DNA of 18,818 bases from Acidimicrobiaceae bacterium (GTDB lineage: Bacteria; Actinomycetota; Acidimicrobiia; Acidimicrobiales; RAAP-2), in contig PKZI01000045.1 in the NCBI GenBank assembly GCA_003133005.1, positions 2,983-21,800 on the forward strand, given 5' to 3'. Shown in pieces: positions 6,795 through 15,497 of the stretch; position 1 is the stretch's first letter, and every line of letters starts with the position of its first letter. The translations under genes and the position numbers were made by a program. The notes beneath the pieces are model-generated. The model did no database searches and was not told the DNA's origin. It saw nothing but the letters and a program-made list of their open reading frames with translations.

Positions 6795-7412
6795 CTAGGA
6801 CTGTTGTCCCGGGTGCGAAGGCGGCGGACCAAGGGTCGTGAGCGCAGTCGCTCGCAACGTCGTGGCGTTGCCAACCGACGTCTTGAGTGCTCCCTGGGCT
6901 GCTTCACGCTCGGTCGCCGTTGTGGCCGCTGCGATTGCCTTGGCGTACGTGGCCTGGGCCGAAGCGACCGAGGTTCGATACGTCTCGTTGACGTTCTGGA
7001 AACTGCTCACCCACGCGGTGCCGTTGTAACCGGCCGGTGGTGGTGGTGGGCTACCCGCACCAGTGATCGCTGACACGCGAGCGTTCACCGCGACCGCGAC
7101 GGACGCGTCATAGGTCGCGAGGGCTGCCTGGCGCTCGGCCTTGGTGGTCGCTACTTGCAGCGCCGCCTGGAACGTCGTACGTGCACTCTGCACCGCCGTG
7201 TGGAAGGTCGCGTTGATCGTTTGGATTCCCGTGTAATAGGTCTTCCACGTCGCTCGCCACGTCGTCCACGCCGTTGGTGTTGAGGTCGTTGAGGTGTGCG
7301 CCTGCACGGAGACACTGACGTCGGACGAGGCACTCGCCACTGCGGGAATGCCGATTCCGAGACCGGCCGCGACGGCCAATGCGGTTACTGATTTGATTGC
7401 GTTGCGCTTCAT
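6795..7412 (-). CDS. Secreted two-repeat helical protein of unknown function
   Basis: This 205-residue protein has an N-terminal Sec signal peptide: MKRN, a hydrophobic stretch (about 8-24), and an AVASA-SS cleavage site near residue 29. The mature part is rich in Ala and Thr and has no cysteine. It contains two related blocks of about 55 residues: 65-118 (INATFHTAV...TTKAERQAAL...ITG) and 140-195 (VNETYRTSV...TTATEREAAQ...TLG), joined by a proline run (SPPPPPAG, 121-128). Each block looks like a pair of amphipathic helices. The ATG at 7412 is preceded by AGGAGAACAG, and the longer open frame merely includes this ribosome site. I do not recognise a function; similar Ala-rich repeat proteins exist as hypotheticals in Actinobacteria. 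Its strong RBS and terminator suggest it could be made in quantity. Confidence 0.85.
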   Translation of the reverse strand: MKRNAIKSVTALAVAAGLGIGIPAVASASSDVSVSVQAHTSTTSTPTAWTTWRATWKTYYTGIQTINATFHTAVQSARTTFQAALQVATTKAERQAALATYDASVAVAVNARVSAITGAGSPPPPPAGYNGTAWVSSFQNVNETYRTSVASAQATYAKAIAAATTATEREAAQGALKTSVGNATTLRATALTTLGPPPSHPGQQS

Positions 7413-7434
7413 CTGTTCTCCTTTCAAAGGAACA

Positions 7435-7450
7435 TTCGTAAGCGTACGAA
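7435..7450. repeat. Short inverted repeat upstream of the secreted-protein gene
   Basis: TTCGTA (7435-7440) and TACGAA (7445-7450) form a 6-bp inverted repeat around AGCG, 22 bases before the start codon. It could be a 5' leader hairpin or a repressor site. A second structure, CAGAGA (7501-7506) with TCTCTG (7521-7526), lies further upstream. Confidence 0.3.
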
Positions 7451-7553
7451 CGTGCTTTGTGAGAACGCTGTGAGGCGGTTGTACGTCGAGTGAGACCTTT
7501 CAGAGAATTTGCTTAGAGAATCTCTGCTGTCTTATTTTTCGAACGCACGCTGT

Positions 7554-7889
7554 TTAGGAATTCTCGAGTTCTTCGACCGTGAGTTCGGCGGCGGGGTCGG
7601 CTTCGAGACGTTCATCGGGAAGTGGTGCGCCGCTCAGTACCGAAAGTCCGTAGGTGTCATTTCGCAGCCGCTCTTCAGCGCGCGAGACCGCCTCGAGGCG
7701 CTCTTGCAAACTCGCCGCGATCGCGTCGTTCTCCTCTTCGGAAGTGAAAGGTTCGGCCGAGTCGGTGAGGTCACCTTGCTCATTCGCCCCTTCGCGTTCG
7801 ACGGCGCCGTTCACCGACGCTTGTTCGAGTAGTGCGACGAGACGCTCGCGTTCTTCACCTAATAGATCTTCGGCCCTTTGACGGTCCAT
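7554..7889 (-). CDS. TraR/DksA-like protein lacking the zinc-finger cysteines
   Basis: This 111-residue protein has a charged N-terminal helix (about 1-30), a GDLTDSAEP turn (39-47) matching the acidic coiled-coil tip of the DksA/TraR family, a second helix (50-78), and then YGLSVLSGAPLPDERLEADP (80-99) and AELTVEE. This aligns clearly with the DksA C4 zinc finger YG.C..CG..I...RL.A.P.A..C..C, but the four cysteine positions are Ser83, Ser86, Thr104 and Glu107. DksA-family proteins bind the RNA polymerase secondary channel. Without zinc the C-terminal fold must be held differently, or the protein has another job. The ATG at 7889 has a GGGAGTACAT ribosome site. It lies 95 bases after the helicase gene and has its own candidate promoter. 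Confidence 0.9.
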   Translation of the reverse strand: MDRQRAEDLLGEERERLVALLEQASVNGAVEREGANEQGDLTDSAEPFTSEEENDAIAASLQERLEAVSRAEERLRNDTYGLSVLSGAPLPDERLEADPAAELTVEELENS

Positions 7890-7919
7890 ATGTACTCCCT
7901 GTTCGTGGCCTTTGTTCTC

Positions 7920-7948
7920 ATGCTAGGCGGGGCATCTGGCCGGGTCAT
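7920..7948 (-). promoter_or_regulatory. Candidate promoter of the DksA-like gene
   Basis: On the minus strand ATGACC (7943-7948, near TTGACA) is followed after 17 bases by TAGCAT (7920-7925), a TAnnnT -10 box. This would give a leader of about 23 bases that includes the GGGAG ribosome site. Confidence 0.4.
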
Positions 7949-7984
7949 CATTGAATCGTGCGATGAACAATGGGTGTCGCGCGA

Positions 7985-10024
7985 TCACCAGAGCTTCGAT
8001 AAACGTCCTTCGACTAACTCTGGACCTTCGAGAGGCGCCAAGTCATGAAGGTCCCCACTAACGGCCTTGCGACTACGAGCAGTGCTCTCTTCAAAAGCGG
8101 TGCGCACGGCGGGGCTTAAGAAACGCGAAGGCTGCGCCCACGAGTGATCGTCGCGTACGCGGTGATGGTGATAACGCAACGGCACGTAGACCGACAAGTT
8201 ACGTCGGGCTCGCGTCACCGCGACGTAGAACAAACGGCGCTCCTCTTCGAGTCCTTCGGGTGAACCGAGCGCCATGTCGGCGGGAAAGTTGCCATCGGCG
8301 GCGTGAATAATGTGGACGGCGTCGAACTCGAGGCCCTTGGCCGAGTGCACCGTCGAAAGGACGAGCCAATCCTCATCCACCAGTGGTGGACCAGCGAAGT
8401 CGCCCGTCGAGATGGGCATCTCGAGGACGTGTTCGGCCGCGACGTCGCTCAGTCGCGTCGTGTCGCTACACGCCAAGACAAGTGCGCCAAGATCCTCGAG
8501 ACGCGCGGGGGCGTCTTCGTAGGAGGCGAGGATGAAAGGAGCGAGTGCGTCACGAATCCGTTGCGCGTGCGTCATGGGCGCTTCGTGAACACGTGGTGCC
8601 ATGGCGTCAATGAGTTGGCTGGCGATCTGACGAACGTCGACAGGAAGAAGCGCCAACGAGTCGGGCCACGCCTGTTGGACGTCGGCGAACTGGAGTGGCA
8701 GGGTGCGCGCATCGTCACGGAAGGTGTCGATGATTCGTCGAGCCTTGGCGGGCCCGACGCCAGGCAGGAGTTGGAGCACACGGAACCAAGCGACCTCGTC
8801 GCGCGGATTGTCGGCAAGTCGAAATGCCGCGAGCAAGTCCTTGACGTGCGCCGCTTCAAGGTAGCGCAGTCCGCCGTACTTCACGAAGGGAATCCGACGT
8901 CGCGAGAGTTCAATCTCCAAGTCGGCGCTGTGGTGCGCGGCACGAAAGAGTACGGCTTGTCGTTGGAGCGCGACGCCTTGCTCGTAGAGTTCGAGGACGC
9001 GGTCGCTCACTCGTTCGGATTGCTCTCGCTCGTCGGCGCAATGCACCAGTTGGGGAGCGTTCGCGCCGAGGACCGGTTTGTCTTCGCGCAAGACCGCACA
9101 AAATCCTTCGGGCGCGTCCGCGGCGAGTGAATTAGCGACAGCGAGAATCGCCCCCGAGGAGCGGTAGTTGACGTCCAGGGTGATTGTCGTGAGATTCTCG
9201 AAGTAGTTGGGTGCGTCCAAAAGAAAACGGGGTGAAGCGCCGCGAAAGCTGTAGATGGCTTGGGCGTCGTCACCCACGATCGTGATTCGAGGGTCGTATC
9301 TTCGAAGGCCCACCAATATGTCGAGTTGCAGTCTGTTGACGTCTTGGAATTCGTCGACGAGTACGTGATCGTACGACCCCGCCAACGTCGCTCCCACCGT
9401 CAGATCTTCGACGGCCGCGCGCCAAAATAGCAAGAGGTCATCAAAGTCCAAGAGACCGAGTGTGCGTTTGCGCGCCACGTAAGCCGAGAAGAGGGTGCCG
9501 ATTTGCTCGTGGTGATCGGCGCACCACGGGGTGTGTTCTGCCATGACGTCGCGCAGTGGCACGCCGGAATTCACCGTCCGTGAATAGAGCGCCGTCAGCG
9601 TGTTCTTTTTTGGAAGTCGACGATTACCGCTGACGAGTGAGAGGTCCGCGCGCACGAGATCGACGAGGTCCGCCGCGTCTCCTTGGTCGACAACGCCAAA
9701 TCCTTCGTCAAGGCCGAGCGTCGCGTGATGGCGACGCAGCGCGTGGTGCGCGACCGAGTGAAACGTCCCGCCCGCGACGCGCTGTACGTGGGCCGAGGAA
9801 CGTAGGGCGCGGACCCGGCCGAGGATGTCACGCGCGGCTCGACGAGTGAAAGTGAGCAGGAGAATTCTCTCGGGCGCAACGCCTTGGTCGAGCAAGAACT
9901 CAACGCGGGCGGTGAGTGTCGTGGTCTTGCCGGTGCCCGGCCCCGCGACAATTCGCAGCGCGGTGTCGCCAAAACGCGCCGCTTCGCGCTGACGTTCATT
10001 GAGGTCACTGCGAGTGTCGGACAT
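7985..10024 (-). CDS. UvrD/PcrA-type superfamily 1 DNA helicase
   Basis: This 679-residue ATP-dependent 3'-5' helicase shows all core motifs: Q motif LNERQREAAR (8-17), Walker A GPGTGKT (28-34), Ia LLTFTRRAAR (56-65), II DEFQD (224-228), III GDDAQAIYSFRG (251-262), IV NYRSS (286-290), V STVHSAKGLEF (557-567) and VI EERRLFYVAVTRAR (594-607). PGVGPAKARR (421-430) is a helix-hairpin-helix-like segment. The family acts in nucleotide excision and mismatch repair and in clearing replication conflicts. At 679 residues it is at the short end for UvrD/PcrA and lacks an obvious C-terminal Tudor/RNAP-binding tail, so it may be an auxiliary paralogue (UvrD2-like) and not the main UvrD1. TATCGT lies exactly 6 bases before the ATG, suggesting leaderless transcription. 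Confidence 0.95.
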   Translation of the reverse strand: MSDTRSDLNERQREAARFGDTALRIVAGPGTGKTTTLTARVEFLLDQGVAPERILLLTFTRRAARDILGRVRALRSSAHVQRVAGGTFHSVAHHALRRHHATLGLDEGFGVVDQGDAADLVDLVRADLSLVSGNRRLPKKNTLTALYSRTVNSGVPLRDVMAEHTPWCADHHEQIGTLFSAYVARKRTLGLLDFDDLLLFWRAAVEDLTVGATLAGSYDHVLVDEFQDVNRLQLDILVGLRRYDPRITIVGDDAQAIYSFRGASPRFLLDAPNYFENLTTITLDVNYRSSGAILAVANSLAADAPEGFCAVLREDKPVLGANAPQLVHCADEREQSERVSDRVLELYEQGVALQRQAVLFRAAHHSADLEIELSRRRIPFVKYGGLRYLEAAHVKDLLAAFRLADNPRDEVAWFRVLQLLPGVGPAKARRIIDTFRDDARTLPLQFADVQQAWPDSLALLPVDVRQIASQLIDAMAPRVHEAPMTHAQRIRDALAPFILASYEDAPARLEDLGALVLACSDTTRLSDVAAEHVLEMPISTGDFAGPPLVDEDWLVLSTVHSAKGLEFDAVHIIHAADGNFPADMALGSPEGLEEERRLFYVAVTRARRNLSVYVPLRYHHHRVRDDHSWAQPSRFLSPAVRTAFEESTARSRKAVSGDLHDLAPLEGPELVEGRLSKLW

Positions 10025-10030
10025 GAGCGC

Positions 10031-10036
10031 ACGATA
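10031..10036 (-). promoter_or_regulatory. Candidate -10 box giving a leaderless helicase mRNA
   Basis: On the minus strand TATCGT (TAnnnT) is followed by six bases (GCGCTC) and then the helicase ATG at 10024. There is no Shine-Dalgarno between them. No clear -35 is visible at 16-18 bases. Confidence 0.4.
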
Positions 10037-10084
10037 CTGAGGGGATGTAACAAGAGACGGTCAAACTCGTGCCCGCAGTGGCGT

Positions 10085-13000
10085 CTAAGAGACTTCCCAG
10101 TGATGGTCGTCAAGTATCAGTTGGGCCAGGTCGATGGCTGACACTGGCTTGGAGAAGTAGAACCCTTGTGCACGCTGACAGTCCAAACCCTTGAGTCGGG
10201 TGAGTTGTTTCTTGGTCTCGACACCCTCAGCGATGACGTCGAGGTCAAGGGCACTGGACATGGCGATGATTGCCGCCACAAGGGCCGTATCGTGCGTATC
10301 AGAACCGAGACCGTCGATGAAAGCGCGGTCAATCTTCACCGCGTCAAAGGGGAAGAGTTTTAGGTAACTGAGCGACGAGTAACCAGTACCGAAGTCGTCG
10401 ATGACCAACTGGACGCCGAGATCCTTCAACTCGTTCAGGATCCTGGCGCACTGTTCGACGTTCTCCATCAAAAGACTCTCGGTGAGCTCCAACGACAAAT
10501 CAGCGGGTGGCAATTTGCTGCGCTTAAGCGCACCCTTGACCATCGCGACGATATCGGGGTCGAGCACCTGTCGAACGGAGAGATTGACCGCCATCGTGAG
10601 TGCTGGTACCGCCTTCTTCCACTTCACGAGCTGTTCACACGCTTCTTCGAGAACCCACGCGCCGATGGGAACAATCAAGCCTGAGTGTTCCGCGAGTGGA
10701 ATGAATTGATCAGGGCTGACCGTGACGCCAGTGGGGTGCTCCCAGCGCACCAGCGCCTCGACTGAAACGAGCGCGCCGCTCCAGATATCGATGACGGGTT
10801 GGTACAGCACTCTAAACTCATTGCGCGAAATGCCCAGACGAAGAGCGGACGTCGTGGCCAACCGTTCCTCAACTTTTTCGTGAACACCCACGTCGTAGTG
10901 CGCGACACTCCCTGATCCTTCGCTCTTGGCGCGATACATCGCGAAATCCGCGTTTTTCAGCAAGGAGTCCGGTGTTGAATGCTCGTTCGAGACAGCTATC
11001 CCGATGCTCCCCGTCACTCGCACGTCGCTGTCGGCGAGCGTCAACGGTTCGTTCATGGCACGAAGGACTCGATTGGCTATGGTGTCGATCTCGCCGTCAT
11101 TGGCACCCTCACAGATGACGACGAATTCGTCGCCACCAAAGCGCGCCACGGTGTCCTCAGGTCGGATTGCGTTGGCGATCTTGTTCGCGACGTGCACCAG
11201 CAACTCGTCGCCGTATTTGTGGCCCATCGTATCGTTGATCTCTTTGAAGTCGTCAATGTCGAGAAACAACACGCTGACGTTTTCCTTGCTTCGCACGGTT
11301 CGCGCGAGACTCTGCGCTAGACGGTCGTCCAAGAGGGCGCGATTGGGGAGATTCGTGAGACTGTCGTGGGTCGCGAGGTGAGCGAGTTCATTTTCCACTC
11401 GCTTGAGTTCGGTGATATCGAGCATGTGTGAATAGAGATAAAGAGGCGTGCCGTCTTCGTCGCGAACGACGATGACGTGCACGGAGGCTTGCACTTCTTG
11501 ACCGTCGGAACGGAGGTAGCGGCGCTCGTAAACGAAAGACTTGGCCCCAGCGTTATTGATTGATTCCAATACGCTTTTGGCGGAAGTTTCGTCGGGACTC
11601 GTGAACGCAACCCAATCCCGACCCACGAGTTCGTCTCGCGGGCGTCCAAAGAAATCACAGACTTTCTCGTTCACTCGAAGGCAGATCCCCTCCAGAGTGA
11701 AAATTGACGTGCCAATCGCGGACTGTTCGAAACTCGCTTCGAAACGTAACTCCAGAGCGCGTCGCGCCTTTTCTTCGAGCATGCTCTCGGTGGCGTCGGG
11801 CAACGTCCCCGCCATTCGTATGGGCGCATGGTCGTCGTCGAACACTATTTCGCCACGCGCACTCACGTACCGCTCGTCACCGCTGGATCGTATGATGCGA
11901 AAACTGACGTCAAAGGGAATGCCGCGCAGAGCACCGTTGAACCACGCGTGGCGAATCGTCGCGGAGTCATCCACGTGTACTTTCGTCATAAACAATTGTC
12001 TCGACGGTGTCTCTTTGGTGTCGATACCGAGTATTCGAAAGGTTTCTTCCGACCACGTCATCGCGTCTTTCACGACGTCGTACTGCACGCCCCCCACATG
12101 GGCGATCCGCTGGGTTTCCATCAATTGACGTTGACTCTCGCGCAGACGTTGTTCTTGGGCGTGTTGTTCGGTCTCGTCGTGGGCGAATCGTGAAACTCCA
12201 ACGACGTCGCCATTTGTGTCCAGAATCGGCGACACCGTCATCTCGACGTCAATGAGTATGCCTTCACTCGTCATACGTGACGTCACATATCGCTGCGGCT
12301 TCTTTTTTTGGATGACGTTTTCTTGGACTCGATGTTGTTGCTCGAGGAAGTCGGGTGGCACGAGGAGATGGACCGACTTGCCGAGAATCTTGGATGCGGG
12401 ATAATTGAAGAGCTTCTCGGCTGCGGGGTTCCAACTCGTGATAGTGCCGTCGATCAACGCCGAGAAAATGGCGTCACCTGAGCCTTCAAAGATCGTCGAG
12501 AGTAACAGTTGCTGATTATCCTTTTCGTGCTCTGCCGTGACGTCGATGGCGACAACACCGATGCCGAGTATTTCGTCGCCCAGCAGAACCGGGTAATAAC
12601 TGACTGACCAGTGGTGTGTACGAGTGCTGTCAGTGCTCGATGGCCTGATGATCGAAACGTTGCGCTTGGCGGGACCTCCCGCCAGAATTTCGTCGAAGGC
12701 GAGTTTGACCTCTGGCCACGCCGTTGGAATCGCGTCGGCAACCGGCGTACCGATGCTTGCAGCGACCGTGGTGTCAACGATGTTTGCGAGGTAGTCGTTG
12801 ACACGAACAACGCAGTAGTTCCGATTCACGAAGGCGATACCGATGGGCGCGTCCTTCAGCAGCACCGCGAGTAGTGCTGAAGTTTCGGCGTCCGCTCGAA
12901 GGGAACGAGCAAGAGCTTCGACGGCGACAACCTTTTCGTCGATATCGACGGCGGTACCAATCCATGTGCGTAGACGCCCGTGCGTGTCATAAACGGGGAG

Positions 13001-13318
13001 GGCGCGTACTTCGTGCCAACGGTAGACACCGTCGTAACGTCGGATTCGGTATTCGCGTGAGAACTCCGTTGTTGCTCCGAGCGCGCTCTTCCAGTCTTTA
13101 TGCACTGACTGGAGGTCGTCGGGGTGCGTCAAGGAGAACCAGTCCCAGATCTCCCCGTCGTGTGGCGAGAGGCCCGTATAGGTCTTGCCGTGGTCGTTGA
13201 GTGATTCGCTCGCTCCTCGTGCCGACGACGTCCAGGCAATGAGCGGTAACGAGTCACAAATCACCCACAGGTCGACGTCGTCAATCTCCGTCCCTCGCGC
13301 GATTTCGGCGATGCTCAT
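10085..13318 (-). CDS. Multi-PAS GGDEF-EAL cyclic-di-GMP enzyme
   Basis: This 1077-residue soluble protein has five consecutive PAS-type sensory domains, at roughly 20-128, 145-263, 270-388, 405-512 and 525-640. A GGDEF diguanylate cyclase (about 645-810) and an EAL phosphodiesterase (about 820-1075) follow. The GGDEF motif is intact at 728-732 with an RPED inhibitory site at 719-722. The EAL domain keeps E854 (EAL), N912, E944, D974-D975 (IDDFGTG), K995, E1031 (EGVE) and Q1051, so both activities are plausible, switched by ligand or redox signals sensed by the PAS domains. No membrane segments are visible. The start is the ATG at 13318 with only a weak AGG upstream. It lies 32 bases after a small ORF and is probably co-transcribed with it. 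Confidence 0.97.
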   Translation of the reverse strand: MSIAEIARGTEIDDVDLWVICDSLPLIAWTSSARGASESLNDHGKTYTGLSPHDGEIWDWFSLTHPDDLQSVHKDWKSALGATTEFSREYRIRRYDGVYRWHEVRALPVYDTHGRLRTWIGTAVDIDEKVVAVEALARSLRADAETSALLAVLLKDAPIGIAFVNRNYCVVRVNDYLANIVDTTVAASIGTPVADAIPTAWPEVKLAFDEILAGGPAKRNVSIIRPSSTDSTRTHHWSVSYYPVLLGDEILGIGVVAIDVTAEHEKDNQQLLLSTIFEGSGDAIFSALIDGTITSWNPAAEKLFNYPASKILGKSVHLLVPPDFLEQQHRVQENVIQKKKPQRYVTSRMTSEGILIDVEMTVSPILDTNGDVVGVSRFAHDETEQHAQEQRLRESQRQLMETQRIAHVGGVQYDVVKDAMTWSEETFRILGIDTKETPSRQLFMTKVHVDDSATIRHAWFNGALRGIPFDVSFRIIRSSGDERYVSARGEIVFDDDHAPIRMAGTLPDATESMLEEKARRALELRFEASFEQSAIGTSIFTLEGICLRVNEKVCDFFGRPRDELVGRDWVAFTSPDETSAKSVLESINNAGAKSFVYERRYLRSDGQEVQASVHVIVVRDEDGTPLYLYSHMLDITELKRVENELAHLATHDSLTNLPNRALLDDRLAQSLARTVRSKENVSVLFLDIDDFKEINDTMGHKYGDELLVHVANKIANAIRPEDTVARFGGDEFVVICEGANDGEIDTIANRVLRAMNEPLTLADSDVRVTGSIGIAVSNEHSTPDSLLKNADFAMYRAKSEGSGSVAHYDVGVHEKVEERLATTSALRLGISRNEFRVLYQPVIDIWSGALVSVEALVRWEHPTGVTVSPDQFIPLAEHSGLIVPIGAWVLEEACEQLVKWKKAVPALTMAVNLSVRQVLDPDIVAMVKGALKRSKLPPADLSLELTESLLMENVEQCARILNELKDLGVQLVIDDFGTGYSSLSYLKLFPFDAVKIDRAFIDGLGSDTHDTALVAAIIAMSSALDLDVIAEGVETKKQLTRLKGLDCQRAQGFYFSKPVSAIDLAQLILDDHHWEVS

Positions 13319-13350
13319 GTGCGTACCTGGGATGATGGCGTCACGGCGAT

Positions 13351-13563
13351 CTACGTATTCTCAGTGGATTGTTCTCCACCATGATTTGGCGAGAGCTTGC
13401 TAAGAGCGCGCCGCGCTTTATCTGCGTGACTCTCTGAGGGTGAACTGTCGCGTTGCTTGACGCTTTGTGCGGCCGACGCGCCTGCGGACGGGTCAAAGAG
13501 ATAGTCCGCGAGGGAATCGTCACCCGACACCGTCGGTTCCGTCTCGTTGTTTGGCTCACTCAT
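13351..13563 (-). CDS. Small hydrophilic ORF upstream of the c-di-GMP enzyme
   Basis: This 70-residue frame begins MSEPNNETEPTVSGDDSLAD at the ATG at 13563. It is rich in Ser, Asp, Glu, Ala and Gln, has no cysteine or membrane segment, and looks intrinsically disordered. Codons in the first two thirds prefer G or C in the third position like the neighbouring genes, which favours real coding; the last third is less convincing. No strong Shine-Dalgarno is present. It ends 32 bases before the GGDEF-EAL gene on the same strand, so it may be a small partner or just part of the leader. I do not recognise the family. Confidence 0.5.
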   Translation of the reverse strand: MSEPNNETEPTVSGDDSLADYLFDPSAGASAAQSVKQRDSSPSESHADKARRALSKLSPNHGGEQSTENT

Positions 13564-13781
13564 CGACAACCCATTTGGTTTCGGGTCACCAGGGTCTTGA
13601 GCGACAATTAGGTATTCGCACTAAACCAATGCGGCTTTCGCACGGTCTCGTAACTGCAACTTACACCCCTACAGCCCTTTTTTGACCGGGCACTCGTCCT
13701 CGCTCACGTAGTGCTAATTGTGCACATCGACGCGAGCACGCAATTACTTAACGAAGGCACCCACACGAAGGATTGTCCTCG

Positions 13782-15251
13782 TCATTCTGACTCCCCGCCC
13801 GCGAGTGTCCCCGCCGCGACAATTCCTAGCTCGCCGTGCGGCGCGGTTTTCGTATCTCGCGTGCTTGGCGTGGGTCGTCGTCCTGGCACGAAGAAGGCGG
13901 CGAAAGTCGCGAAGACCGTCGCGACGGTGAGCAACAAGAACCCGTGCGTATAACCCGACTCGCGCGGCACCGCTCCCGCACGAACGCCTGACGTGACGAT
14001 GCTACTCATCACCGCCGCGCCCACAGAGCCGCCAATCGTGCGGATATTCGCGTTCATGCCGCTCGCGACACCGGTTTGCTCGGGCGGCACCGCGACGACC
14101 ACGAGCGCCGACATCGACGAAAACGCCAGACCAAATCCAATGCCCTCGATAACCATCGCGAGCAGGATCTCCCATTGTGCGGCGTGGGCGACCGTCAAGA
14201 GGAAGAAGCTCACGAGGTCAACGAAGAGACCTACCACGAGTACGCGTTTGCTCCCGTATCGCCGCGATAGTCGCCCCGACAGCATGCCGAAGAAGAACAT
14301 GAAGACGCTCAGTGGTAACAAGAGCAGTCCCGAACGAGTGATGCTCAGACCAAAGCCGTAACCCGCCGAGTGCGGCGTCTGGAGGAACTCGGGCAGGAAC
14401 GCGAAGACTGCGTACATGCCAACGCCCACGAGGAACGCGACGAGGTTGGTCGTCCACACCGCGGGGATTCGCATCATGTGCATGTCAATGAGTGGGTTCT
14501 TCGAGTGCGCCTCGACGTAGATCCAAAGCCCGGCGATCACGACGCCGGCGACAATGAGTCCGATCACGCGCGACGATCCCCAGCCCCACGTGGGTGCTTC
14601 ACTGATGGCAAGTATCAGGGCCACTAACCACACCGAAAGAAGAATGACGCCGTTCCAACTCAACTTGCCGGGCGTTCGTACCTCGGACTCAGGAATCACC
14701 AAGTGTGCCGCGATCGCGCCCAGTCCCATGACGACCATGGGGATCCAGAACAACCAGTGGTAGTTAAAAACGTCGACGATGGGACCAGCGAGCACGATGC
14801 CCACGCCCGCACCCGCGGCCGCGAGCGCGGCGATGACGCCAATGGCGCCGAGGATCTTCTCTTGAGGGAATTCGTCGCGAATGAGACCGAAGGCGAGTGG
14901 CAAGACGCCGCCGCCAATACCTTGGATGGCGCGCGCCACGATCATCAGCGTGATCGAACTCGCGACGGCCGCCAAGAGCGAGCCAAGCGTGAGAGCGATC
15001 AACGTGAGAACGAGCAATCGTTCCTTGCCGTACATGTCGCCGAGTCGACCCATGATGGGCGTGAAGATCGCAGCCGCTAAGAGGTACGCCGTAAGGACCC
15101 ACGTCACCGTGTTCTGTGACGTGTGCAGCCCCGCTTGGATGGTTGGCAGTACGGGAATCACTAGCGACTGCAAGAGGGCGTAGCCACCTACCGCGAGGGC
15201 CAAGACGGCGTATGTCGCCTTATACGAACGGCGGACCTTTTCGGTTGACAT
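13782..15251 (-). CDS. MFS drug/proton antiporter-like exporter (14-TM type)
   Basis: This 489-residue membrane protein is predicted from hydrophobicity to span the membrane about 14 times. It carries MFS motif A GRLGDMYGKERLL (68-80), motif B VARAIQGIGGG (106-116) and a Gly-rich TM5 (ALAAAGAGVGIVLAGPIVD) like the antiporter motif C. It resembles the EmrB/QacA (DHA2) group, but TM1 has LLQSLVIPVLP where that group has LD..IVNVALP, so the charged TM1 residue is missing and substrates may differ. The ATG at 15251 is preceded by GTGGAGCTCCCC; the longer frame from 15281 starts at TTG and is less likely. The C-terminal tail of about 35 residues is cytoplasmic and low in complexity. It is divergent from the XRE regulator across 260 bases. 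Confidence 0.95.
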   Translation of the reverse strand: MSTEKVRRSYKATYAVLALAVGGYALLQSLVIPVLPTIQAGLHTSQNTVTWVLTAYLLAAAIFTPIMGRLGDMYGKERLLVLTLIALTLGSLLAAVASSITLMIVARAIQGIGGGVLPLAFGLIRDEFPQEKILGAIGVIAALAAAGAGVGIVLAGPIVDVFNYHWLFWIPMVVMGLGAIAAHLVIPESEVRTPGKLSWNGVILLSVWLVALILAISEAPTWGWGSSRVIGLIVAGVVIAGLWIYVEAHSKNPLIDMHMMRIPAVWTTNLVAFLVGVGMYAVFAFLPEFLQTPHSAGYGFGLSITRSGLLLLPLSVFMFFFGMLSGRLSRRYGSKRVLVVGLFVDLVSFFLLTVAHAAQWEILLAMVIEGIGFGLAFSSMSALVVVAVPPEQTGVASGMNANIRTIGGSVGAAVMSSIVTSGVRAGAVPRESGYTHGFLLLTVATVFATFAAFFVPGRRPTPSTRDTKTAPHGELGIVAAGTLAGGESE

Positions 15252-15272
15252 GGGGAGCTCCACTTCAGGTGA

Positions 15273-15286
15273 CGGAGTCAACTCCG
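15273..15286. promoter_or_regulatory. Operator-like inverted repeat upstream of the MFS gene
   Basis: CGGAGT (15273-15278) and ACTCCG (15281-15286) are perfect 6-bp arms around CA, 22 bases upstream of the exporter's ATG. The site could bind a dimeric repressor or form a short hairpin in the mRNA leader. Which regulator would bind is unknown; the divergent XRE protein is one candidate. Confidence 0.35.
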
Positions 15287-15497
15287 AAAAAGCAGACTAT
15301 GGGAAAACGGTAGTGCCGTTGTCGTCATAGACCCGCGCGCCGCAGGATTTCACAGTTCCTTAAGCGAAAAACAGCGCAAGGGCAGTGCTGGGCGAGTGCG
15401 ACGACGCGCACGTACTCAATATGCACTACACAAAATCGAGACAATCTGCATGCACATAACAACGCAGTTGCGTGATTCCCTAATAAACGAACAAAAA

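Noticed and set aside
8303..9130. 275-codon plus-strand frame inside the helicase gene
   Set aside because: It is the complement of conserved helicase motifs V and VI and adjoining sequence; no start signal or family match.
10052..10093. AAGAGAC direct repeat between the helicase and c-di-GMP genes
   Set aside because: Seven bases occurring twice, one copy running into the end of the coding sequence; likely chance.
13341..13559. Alternative minus-strand frame overlapping the small ORF before the c-di-GMP gene
   Set aside because: Its product is Arg-rich and irregular, whereas the overlapping frame from 13563 has codon use like the neighbours.
13751..13781. Imperfect hairpin (ACGAAGGA with TCCTCGT) after the left-hand exporter
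   Set aside because: The stem is short and bulged, and no U-tract follows; too weak to call a terminator.
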